From contig NZ_JAIMCB010000027.1 in NCBI RefSeq assembly GCF_025499425.1, forward strand, positions 1 through 32,335: DNA of 32,335 nt. Direction: 5' to 3'. A program made the position numbers and the translations under genes. Source of the DNA: Acidiferrimicrobium sp. IK (GTDB lineage: Bacteria; Actinomycetota; Acidimicrobiia; Acidimicrobiales; Palsa-688). The notes beneath the pieces were generated by a model. The model made no database searches, was not told the DNA's origin, and was given only the letters and a program-made list of their open reading frames with translations. Shown here piece by piece: positions 12,572 through 18,439 of the stretch. The number at the start of each line of letters is the position of its first letter. The first letter of the stretch is position 1.

Positions 12572-13993
12572 CTACCGGCGCAACGAGGTGGGACGCCACA
12601 GCATGAGCCGCTCGAGGGCCGAGCCGCTGGGTGAGCGGCCGCCCGCGCCCGGGGTGTCGGTCGACACCGGAGCCGCCGGCAGACCGGCCGCCTGGCGCAA
12701 CGCCCGCCACCCAGCCTCGCGACGCGCCATCTCGCTTCGGAGGAACACCAGATGGGCAGCGATGGCGAGGATCAACATGCCAAGGGCGAACAGCGCGGCG
12801 CGCCGCACGCTGGCCGAGGAGGTCCCGGTCCCGGCCTCCCCCGGCGAACGCGGGGAGACGGCCAGCGGGACGGCCGGAGCGCGGCTGGTGTTGTAGGGAA
12901 GAGTCGGGGCGAAGCCGCTGTCGGCGGGGGCGGGGGGTGCGGAAGTGACCGGACTGGAAGGCGCCCGGGCTGCGGGCACGGTGACGGCGGGGCCCACGTA
13001 GGGGACCGGACCCAGAGCGATCTGCGCGCCTCCACCTCCGCCTCCGCCTCCGCCTCCGCCTGCCGCAGCAGCGCTGACCGGCGCGACGACGATCGCGGCC
13101 GCTGCCACCGGTGAGACCAGCAGAGGAGCTGACGGAGAAGGCCCGAATGCCAGCGCAGTGACACCGTAGGTGTGGTGCCCGGCGGCGGGGGTGTCCGCCA
13201 CCGAGGGGCTGGCCGGGCAGGGGCCGGCACCCCCGGCACCGTCAGCCGCGCAGGTCCAGATCAGGGTGCCGTCGCGTGTCACCCGGTAACCCGCCAGGTC
13301 CGGGTCGCTGGTGGCGTTCCAGTTCACCGTGACCCTCGACGCGCCCGACGCGGCGACGCCAGAGGGTGCCGCCGGGACCACGCCGACCGCAACGGTCGCT
13401 GAGCTCAGCCCCGCTGCTGCGGTGCATGACGGGGAACCCGTGCCGTTCGCGGAGGTCGGGTCGTTGCTGCACGCGGTGACCAGGTAGCTGCCGTTGAGGA
13501 GCTGCCCGCCGGAAGGGTGGCGCAGGCCGGCTGGCCACTCCCAAGTGCAGGTGGTGGTCGGCCCGCTGGGGGTCACGGTGCAAGTGCCCTTCGACACCGA
13601 GAGAGCTTGGTCGGGGTCGGCGGGGGCCGGAGCAGCGGCGGGGCGCCCCTGGCCCTGCCACGCCACGGTGACACCCCCGACGCTGTCGGCGCTGGGCCAG
13701 CTCGCCGCCAGGCTGGTCGGGTCGGTCGTGCATCCGGACGCTGCGGTGGGTGCTCCGCACGGGTTCGGGGTGACGAGCAGGGCGGTGTCGGCCGACGCGC
13801 TCGGCGTCGGCGAGGTCGGCGCCGACGGCAAAGAGGACGAGTCGGAGGCGGTCGTGGCAGGTGTGGTGGCCGCCCGGGCGGGCGTCCAGCCGGTCCCGGA
13901 TACCACCACCCCGAGGCCGATTGCGAGGACTAAGCCGAGGTGAGCCCGCCGGCGGCCAGCGCGCACTGAGCGCTTGGAGCGGCCCAGGCCCAC
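12572..13993 (-). CDS. Secreted, membrane-anchored surface protein with Fn3-like domain
   Basis: From the GTG at 13993 this is 473 residues. It starts with a basic signal peptide and hydrophobic core (LGLVLAIGLGVVVSG), with a likely cut after ARA at about residue 41. A Thr/Ser/Pro-rich stretch is followed by a Cys-containing region and a fibronectin type III-like domain (about 210-290, SDPDLAGYRVTRDG). A run of about 11 glycines and a Pro/Ala-rich stalk lead to a C-terminal membrane segment (ALFALGMLILAIAAHLVFL) and a ~50-residue basic tail. No clear LPxTG or LAxTG is present; LPYNTS is the nearest string. Its start overlaps the sortase stop by one base (TAGTG), so the two are coupled. Confidence 0.75.
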   Translation of the reverse strand: MGLGRSKRSVRAGRRRAHLGLVLAIGLGVVVSGTGWTPARAATTPATTASDSSSLPSAPTSPTPSASADTALLVTPNPCGAPTAASGCTTDPTSLAASWPSADSVGGVTVAWQGQGRPAAAPAPADPDQALSVSKGTCTVTPSGPTTTCTWEWPAGLRHPSGGQLLNGSYLVTACSNDPTSANGTGSPSCTAAAGLSSATVAVGVVPAAPSGVAASGASRVTVNWNATSDPDLAGYRVTRDGTLIWTCAADGAGGAGPCPASPSVADTPAAGHHTYGVTALAFGPSPSAPLLVSPVAAAAIVVAPVSAAAAGGGGGGGGGGGAQIALGPVPYVGPAVTVPAARAPSSPVTSAPPAPADSGFAPTLPYNTSRAPAVPLAVSPRSPGEAGTGTSSASVRRAALFALGMLILAIAAHLVFLRSEMARREAGWRALRQAAGLPAAPVSTDTPGAGGRSPSGSALERLMLWRPTSLRR

Positions 13994-14613
13994 TAGGTGA
14001 AACTCTCCGAGGAGACCATGGTCGCCTTGATGACGATGCGGTATGCCGCCGAGCCCTTCGGATGGCAGGAGGTCAGGGTCAGCGTGGCCAGACCGGGCGT
14101 GTTGGACACCACGCCCCAGTCGTCGGCGACCACGACGAACGGCGACTCGTTGACCTTGTACACGCATGAACCGACCGGCGTGGTCAAGGTGATGAGGTCT
14201 CCGGGGCCCAGGCGGTCGACGTTGGCGAAGGGCTTGCCATACGTCGTGCGGTGGCCGGCGATCCCCACGTCACCGGTGGTGCAGGGAAGCGGTGTGCTCG
14301 GGTAGTGCCCGGCGCCGGCCCTGAGGGCAGCATCGTCGGTGCCCTGCACGACCACAACGTTGACGCCGATCTTGGGGATGTCGATCTTGGTCAGGCTCTG
14401 CCCGTCGCGGATCTTGCCGGTCTCGTAGGCCTGCTTGGTCGCCTGGCTGGCGAACTGGCTGCGAAGGTGACCCTGCAGATCGTTGTGCACCAAGTCGGTG
14501 TACACGGGGAAGCCGAGCAGCACCACAGCGGTCGCGACCAGGATGCCGGCGGCCACGGTGAGGGCGCGCCGAGCCCCGGGGGTGGCGGCGAGGTATGCGA
14601 GCAGCCTGTCCAT
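13993..14613 (-). CDS. Sortase (class E-like)
   Basis: This 206-residue transpeptidase has an N-terminal membrane anchor (about 17-36) and an extracytoplasmic sortase barrel. The catalytic set is visible: His121 in AGHRTTYGKPF, Cys183 in TLTLTSCHP and Arg192 in AAYRIV. Sortases cut a sorting motif in a surface protein and join it to an amine on the envelope; class E enzymes are usual in actinobacteria. AGGAG precedes the ATG. The next gene, overlapping by one base, encodes an exported protein that should be its partner, although a standard sorting motif is missing there. Confidence 0.9.
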   Translation of the reverse strand: MDRLLAYLAATPGARRALTVAAGILVATAVVLLGFPVYTDLVHNDLQGHLRSQFASQATKQAYETGKIRDGQSLTKIDIPKIGVNVVVVQGTDDAALRAGAGHYPSTPLPCTTGDVGIAGHRTTYGKPFANVDRLGPGDLITLTTPVGSCVYKVNESPFVVVADDWGVVSNTPGLATLTLTSCHPKGSAAYRIVIKATMVSSESFT

Positions 14614-14753
14614 GCGTCACCACTCCTGTCACAGCCGGCGCCCGCCGGCGGGCGACCGGCGGCATCGATTGAGCAGTTTCGACGGCGAGCAGCGTCGTTC
14701 CTCTATCGCGGGCGCGCAAGGCGGCCTCACCGGAGGGAGTGACCCGGCGCCCA

Positions 14754-14759
14754 TAGACT
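14754..14759 (+). promoter_or_regulatory. Possible -10 box of a leaderless transcript
   Basis: TAGACT lies six bases before the GTG of the HAD-IB gene. This spacing would place transcription start at or beside the start codon. No -35 element is clear. Confidence 0.45.
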
Positions 14760-14765
14760 CTCTGC

Positions 14766-15611
14766 GTGGAGGCCGCGTTCTTCGACTTAGACAAGACGGT
14801 CATCGCGAAGGCGTCGATGATGGCCTTCGGGCGGGAGTTCTACCGCGAGGGCCTGATCGGCCGGCGCAGCCTGCTCAAGGGCCTCTGGACCCAGGTGGTC
14901 TACGTGCGCAGGGGGGCCACGTCCGACCAGCTGGCCAAGATCCGCCAGTCGGTGCTCGCTCTCATCGCGGGATGGGAGCAGGCCCGCGTCCGCTCCATCG
15001 TCACCAGCACCCTGGCCCCCGTGCTGGATCCGATCACCTACGCCGAGGCCATCGAGGCCATCGAGGAGCATCGTGGTGCCGGCCGGCTGATCGTGATCAT
15101 CTCCGCCGCGCCAGAAGAGATCGTGGAGCCCCTCGCCGCCTACCTCGGCGTTGACGTGGCTATCGGCAGCCGAGCCGACGTTGACGAACGAGGCCGTTAC
15201 ACCGGGCACATGGCCCGCTACGCATACGGGCAGACCAAGGCCGACCTCATGGCCGAGCTCGCCGAGACCCGCGGGATCGACCTGGCCAACAGCTGGGCCT
15301 ACAGCGACTCGGTGACCGACCTCCCCATGCTGGAGGCTGTCGGGCACCCGGTGGTGGTCAACCCGGACCGCTCCCTCGAACGCCTGGCCGCGGCGCGGGG
15401 ATGGCCGGTGCGCCACTTTGATCGGATGGTGGAGCGGACCGAACCTGGCCTCGAGGCTCCCGGCCGCCCGCTCGACGAGCCGGCGGCACCGCGCGCCGGG
15501 CGCAATGGGAAGGTCGGGTGGCTGCTGATCGGCGCTCCGACGGTGGTGCTACTCACCACCGGTGGCGCGCTGTGGTGGCGCCGCCGGCTGATCGGAAACG
15601 GCCCCGGCTGA
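14766..15611 (+). CDS. HAD-IB phosphatase with C-terminal membrane anchor
   Basis: This 281-residue protein has the HAD subfamily IB motifs: FFDLDKT (Asp7, Asp9), the Ser of IISAAPEEI, the Lys of GQTKADLM, and YSDSVTDLPMLEAVG. The family includes phosphoserine phosphatase SerB and the mycobacterial SerB1-type proteins. After a Pro-rich linker it ends in one membrane helix (VGWLLIGAPTVVLLTTG) and a basic WWRRR stop-transfer, so it is probably tethered to the membrane with the enzyme in the cytosol. The start is GTG. The substrate is uncertain: phosphoserine, a lipid phosphate or another small phosphate. It diverges from the sortase gene. Confidence 0.9.
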   Translation: MEAAFFDLDKTVIAKASMMAFGREFYREGLIGRRSLLKGLWTQVVYVRRGATSDQLAKIRQSVLALIAGWEQARVRSIVTSTLAPVLDPITYAEAIEAIEEHRGAGRLIVIISAAPEEIVEPLAAYLGVDVAIGSRADVDERGRYTGHMARYAYGQTKADLMAELAETRGIDLANSWAYSDSVTDLPMLEAVGHPVVVNPDRSLERLAAARGWPVRHFDRMVERTEPGLEAPGRPLDEPAAPRAGRNGKVGWLLIGAPTVVLLTTGGALWWRRRLIGNGPG

Positions 15612-15708
15612 GTGAAGCCGGGCGGCTGATCGGCGCCGGGTGGCTGAGCCGCCGGGCCGTGGTGGCCGGCCGGCGCCTCGGATCAGCTGGGCGGGGGGCT
15701 GGTGCGGC

Positions 15709-15783
15709 TCAGCTGGCCTTGAGCTTCTTGGCGGCAAAGGCTCCGAGACCGACGAGGACCGCGAGGATGATGAGCTTGCGCAT
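15709..15783 (-). CDS. 24-residue single-helix membrane peptide
   Basis: An ATG frame of 24 codons encodes MRKLIILAVLVGLGAF followed by a Lys-rich end (AAKKLKAS) and TGA. The layout is a short basic N-terminus, one hydrophobic helix and a basic C-terminus, like very small actinobacterial membrane proteins such as the N-terminal half of the DLW-39 family, although the DLW motif is missing. I see no strong Shine-Dalgarno. The hydrophobic stretch makes it more believable than a chance ORF, but it is unproven. Confidence 0.5.
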   Translation of the reverse strand: MRKLIILAVLVGLGAFAAKKLKAS

Positions 15784-15914
15784 GACCGAACACCGTAGGC
15801 GACGGGGCTCGGGGCCGGCGAGCTCCGACCCCCCACCTGCGGGCCGCTCGCTGACCTCCGCCCGTCTCCGGCCGCGCACGCCCTGGGCCTCTCGCTTTCA
15901 GCCTGGTGTCCCAC

Positions 15915-15980
15915 TTTCACATGAGCACATGTCCCGAACCCGCACTGGAGCGCGGGTTTGGGACATGTGCTCTTGTGAAA
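15915..15980. repeat. Inverted repeat with 29-bp arms
   Basis: The left arm (15915-15943) and right arm (15952-15980) pair at 27 of 29 positions around an eight-base loop. The arms share the core GAGCACATGTCCC. As RNA it would form a very stable hairpin, but no T-tract follows. The near-perfect arms and lower GC than the surroundings suggest a small mobile palindrome (REP or MITE-like) rather than a simple terminator. Confidence 0.9.
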
Positions 15981-16014
15981 CCCTCGCGTCGAGGTCGGCG
16001 GTCAACGTTGTGAG

Positions 16015-16156
16015 CCGCCGCCCTGCGTAGGAGCCGGCTCCCTGCCTCGGATGGCCGGTGCCCCGCCTCGGATAGCCGCCGGCCGGCGTGGGAGCCGCCG
16101 GCCTGCCTCGGATAGCCGCCGGCCTGCGTGGGAACCGCCGGCCTGTGTGGGAGCCG
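16015..16156. repeat. Seven degenerate copies of a ~20-bp unit
   Basis: Units of 19-21 bases follow one another in the pattern CCGGCCTGC(C/G)TSGGA, two bases, CCG. Two sub-types alternate, one with CTCGGATAG and one with GTGGGAG. The copies are contiguous without spacers, so this is a tandem repeat rather than a CRISPR array. Confidence 0.7.
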
Positions 16157-16250
16157 GCGCCCAAGGCCGCACCCGGCGAGACCAGCCATCCCCGAAAGCC
16201 TGAATGGCGGCCGGCCGCGCTGCGCTGCGGGCTTGGCTAGCGTGAGGGCC

Positions 16251-16343
16251 GGAGGTGTCCGGGCACCTGGTGGGCTCCGCCGCCTTCAAAGCGGTTGGGA
16301 CGGGCGATCCCCGTCCGGCGGGTTCGATTCCCGTCCACCTCCG
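16251..16343 (+). tRNA. selC: tRNA-Sec (anticodon TCA)
   Basis: This 93-base gene has the selenocysteine tRNA layout. The acceptor stem GGAGGTG pairs with CACCTCC, extending to an eighth T-C position. Two linker bases lead to a six-pair D stem (one mismatch) with a short CTGGT loop. The anticodon stem GCCGC/GCGGT has the loop CTTCAAA with TCA at 16286-16288, which reads UGA. The long variable arm is a seven-pair stem (16298-16304 with 16310-16316). The T arm has GCGGG-TTCGATT-CCCGT, and the discriminator base is G16343, as in other tRNA-Sec. CCA is not encoded. It implies that SelA, SelB, SelD and at least one selenoprotein exist elsewhere in the genome. Confidence 0.96.
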
Positions 16344-16384
16344 CCGACAGCTGCTGTCGGTCGCCGGCGTTGGCTATGCCCGGC

Positions 16385-16786
16385 TCAGGTTCGGCCGAAG
16401 TCGTCTTCCAGACGGACGATGTCGTCCTCGCCGAAGTAGTCGCCGTGCTGGACCTCGACGAACACCAGGTCCTGGTCAGCGTGGTTGGCGATCCGGTGGG
16501 CGCTGCCCGCGGGGATGTCGACCGCGTCGCCGGCGGCCACCTGACGCTCGGTGCCGTCGAGGGTCACCGTGCCGCGGCCGGCGAGGACGAACCAGTGCTC
16601 GGACCGGCGGGCGTGACGCTGGTAGCTGAGGCGTTTGCCGGGGAGGACCTCGATGCGCTTGACCTTGTGGTCGGGGGCGTCTTCTAGGACCACATAGCTA
16701 CCCCACGGCCGTGTGTCGCTCTCGCGAGGGTCCTGCTCACCGGTTACACGGCGGGCTGTCTCACCGGTTGGGGGTGTGGTCTGCAC
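16385..16786 (-). CDS. Cupin, mannose-6-phosphate isomerase type II C-terminal-like
   Basis: This 133-residue single-domain cupin begins with the RPWGSY motif and has a metal site in RHARRSEHWFVLAGRGTVTLDG and IPAGSAHRIAN. It ends in the conserved DIVRLEDDFGR found in the C-terminal domain of bifunctional mannose-6-phosphate isomerase / GDP-mannose pyrophosphorylase. Stand-alone versions may isomerise a sugar phosphate, but the substrate is not shown here. The GTG at 16786 is chosen because a -10-like TAGAGT lies seven bases upstream and the conserved fold starts just after. It diverges from the SRPBCC gene. Confidence 0.87.
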   Translation of the reverse strand: MQTTPPTGETARRVTGEQDPRESDTRPWGSYVVLEDAPDHKVKRIEVLPGKRLSYQRHARRSEHWFVLAGRGTVTLDGTERQVAAGDAVDIPAGSAHRIANHADQDLVFVEVQHGDYFGEDDIVRLEDDFGRT

Positions 16787-16792
16787 TCCCGG

Positions 16793-16799
16793 TACTCTA
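16793..16799. promoter_or_regulatory. Overlapping divergent -10 boxes
   Basis: The seven bases TACTCTA read TACTCT on the plus strand (nine bases before the SRPBCC ATG) and TAGAGT on the minus strand (seven bases before the cupin GTG). Both fit the TANNNT -10 pattern with leaderless-like spacing, so one melted site could serve two genes. Confidence 0.5.
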
Positions 16800-16807
16800 C
16801 GAGGACG

Positions 16808-17245
16808 ATGGCCAAGGTCGGAGCGAGCGTAGAGATCGACGCAACGCCCGAGGAGACGTGGGATGCCGCGGTGGACTGGCCCGGGCAGCGCCACTGGGTG
16901 CTGGCCTCGTCGGTGCGGGCCACCTCCGGCGGCGGGCGGGGGGTCAACGCCACCCTCGAGGCCCGTACCGGCTTCGGGCCGCTCTCGCTGTCGGACCCGA
17001 TGGAGATCGTCGAGTGGGATCCGCCCCACCGGTTGGTGCTGCGCCACGTCGGGCCGTTCGTGAGAGGCGACGCGATCTACAAGGTGACCAGGCTGGCCGA
17101 CGGGCGCTCCAAGCTGGAGTGGAGCGAGGTACTCGAGGCGCCCGGCGCGCTGCTGAGCGGCGTCTACGCGGTGGGGGTGCCGCTGTTCGGGCTGATGATC
17201 AAGGTGTCACTGCACCGCTTCGCCCGCTGGGTCCCGAAGCGCTAA
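16808..17245 (+). CDS. SRPBCC (START-like) family protein
   Basis: This 145-residue protein fits the polyketide cyclase/START-like fold: an opening strand (ASVEIDATPEETWDAAVDW), a bend with GFGPLSLSDPMEIVEWDPPHRLVL, and a long C-terminal helix (GLMIKVSLHRFARWV) that closes the ligand pocket. Such proteins bind hydrophobic ligands. GAGGA lies only two bases before the ATG, so it is doubtful as a ribosome site. Its 3' end overlaps the converging gene below by 39 bases. Ligand and pathway are unknown. Confidence 0.87.
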   Translation: MAKVGASVEIDATPEETWDAAVDWPGQRHWVLASSVRATSGGGRGVNATLEARTGFGPLSLSDPMEIVEWDPPHRLVLRHVGPFVRGDAIYKVTRLADGRSKLEWSEVLEAPGALLSGVYAVGVPLFGLMIKVSLHRFARWVPKR

Positions 17246-17758
17246 GAGCCGTTCGAGGTCGGCGACGGTCGACGCCGCCTGGTCCACCGCCGACGCGTCG
17301 GTGAGGAGCCGTTGGAGAAAGGACTCCCCGGCGCGCCAGTCCGCTGAGGCGTCGGATTCGGCTTGGGCCAACGTGCGCCTCGCCGGGCCGTCCGACACCG
17401 GGGAGAGCAGGTGCGCCTCGCGGCTGTAGCCGGCGAGGAGCCTGGCCAGCAGGACCCGGTACGCCGCGGCCATCCGGGCGACGGTCGCGTCCGGGCCGGC
17501 GGTGGCGAGCTGCTCGACCAGGCCGGCTATCGCGCCGGAGGGGGGCCGGACCAGCGCGTCGCGCTCGATCACCGCCAGGACCGGCAGCCGCTCCCACCAC
17601 TGCTGGGCCCTCCACGCCGCGTGCTGGGCGTGGGTGTCGAGGAGGACGGCCGCGGCCGGGTCCCCGGTGCTGGCTCCCCACGCGCCGAGGACCTTCCACA
17701 CCGCTTGCTCCATCCACTGGTGACCCCCGAGGCGGGCCGCGGTTTCTTGGAGGCTCAT
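17207..17758 (-). CDS. Uncharacterised helical protein coupled to a TetR gene
   Basis: This 183-residue protein is probably all-helical. Motifs such as GGHQWMEQAVWKVLG, LLDTHAQHAAWRAQQWWERLP and GYSREAHLLSPVSDGPARRTL place His and Glu residues on successive helices, which could mean a ferritin-like bundle. That is a guess from pattern only. The ATG overlaps the stop of the TetR gene (ATGA), so both are made from one message and the TetR protein may control it. The 3' end overlaps the SRPBCC gene on the other strand by 39 bases. Confidence 0.7.
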   Translation of the reverse strand: MSLQETAARLGGHQWMEQAVWKVLGAWGASTGDPAAAVLLDTHAQHAAWRAQQWWERLPVLAVIERDALVRPPSGAIAGLVEQLATAGPDATVARMAAAYRVLLARLLAGYSREAHLLSPVSDGPARRTLAQAESDASADWRAGESFLQRLLTDASAVDQAASTVADLERLLALRDPAGEAVQ

Positions 17759-18402
17759 CTCGCGGTGGCGGTCAGCCCGGCCCACACCAGGTCGAAGAGC
17801 CGCTCGAAGACCGTCGGTGCGTCACCGAAGGGGAACTCCGGCTTCGAGATGAGCAGCGACACGGTGCCGTGCATGCACATCCAGAGCAGCTCGGCGACCT
17901 CGAGCGGGTCGCGCTCGCCGATCTCGCCGGCGTCCCTGGCCGCCTTGATGTCCTCGATCACCGGCAGAAGGCCGGCGGTGTCGGCGAGGCGCTCGTCGGC
18001 GAAGCGCTCCGGGGTGTCGTCGGGGCGGCTCATCATCAGCAGCCGGTAGTACTCGGGATGGGTCAGCCCGTAGTGGAGGTACGCCTCTCCCCGCCGGTGA
18101 AGGCGCTCGCGGGGGTCGGCGACGCCCTCCGCGGCGGCGTTCATGGCCGTTTCGAGCTGCAGGAAATGGCGCTCCCCGACGGCGTATAGGAGGTCCAGGC
18201 GGTCGGCGAAGTGCAGGTAGATGGACGGCGGCGTGACCCCTACTCGCGCCGCGATGGCCCGGATCGACAGGGCCGACTGGTCGTTGGTCTCGATCAGGAT
18301 CGACTCGGCCGCGGCCAGGATCTCCTCCCGCAGGCGTTCACCGTCTCCTCGCCGGGCGCGCGACCGGCGCTGGCCGGAGGGCGCGTCGGTGGGAGCGGGC
18401 AC
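17755..18402 (-). CDS. TetR-family transcriptional regulator
   Basis: This 215-residue regulator has a typical N-terminal helix-turn-helix (about 24-70, ILAAAESILIE...LSIRAIAARVGVTPPSIYLHFADRLDLL) after a basic leader. The C-terminal ligand domain, with HPEYYRLLMM and WMCMHGTVSLL, resembles the WHG/TetR_C_13 group. The start is GTG. It is coupled by ATGA to the unknown gene that follows, which may be its target or partner. No operator palindrome is obvious upstream. Confidence 0.92.
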   Translation of the reverse strand: MPAPTDAPSGQRRSRARRGDGERLREEILAAAESILIETNDQSALSIRAIAARVGVTPPSIYLHFADRLDLLYAVGERHFLQLETAMNAAAEGVADPRERLHRRGEAYLHYGLTHPEYYRLLMMSRPDDTPERFADERLADTAGLLPVIEDIKAARDAGEIGERDPLEVAELLWMCMHGTVSLLISKPEFPFGDAPTVFERLFDLVWAGLTATAR

Positions 18403-18439
18403 GGGCGGATCCTACCTCCGCCTCCATTTCCGAGGCCTG

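Larger units (their letters stand above)
15784..16250. other. Gene-free stretch upstream of tRNA-Sec
   Basis: No convincing gene lies in these 467 bases. The open frames here code for Pro/Ala/Gly/Arg low-complexity repeats without start signals. The stretch holds a long inverted repeat (15915-15980) and a run of degenerate ~20-bp repeats (16015-16156), listed separately. Confidence 0.65.

Noticed and set aside
13021..13070. Run of GGN codons as a possible frameshift site in the surface protein gene
   Set aside because: The frame stays open through it and continues to a sensible stalk and membrane helix.
16015..16156. CRISPR-like array
   Set aside because: Units are contiguous and degenerate with no unique spacers, and no cas genes are present.
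15898..16289. Minus-strand frames coding Pro/Ala/Gly repeats
   Set aside because: They follow the tandem DNA repeat and the large palindrome and overlap the tRNA. No start signal or domain is seen.
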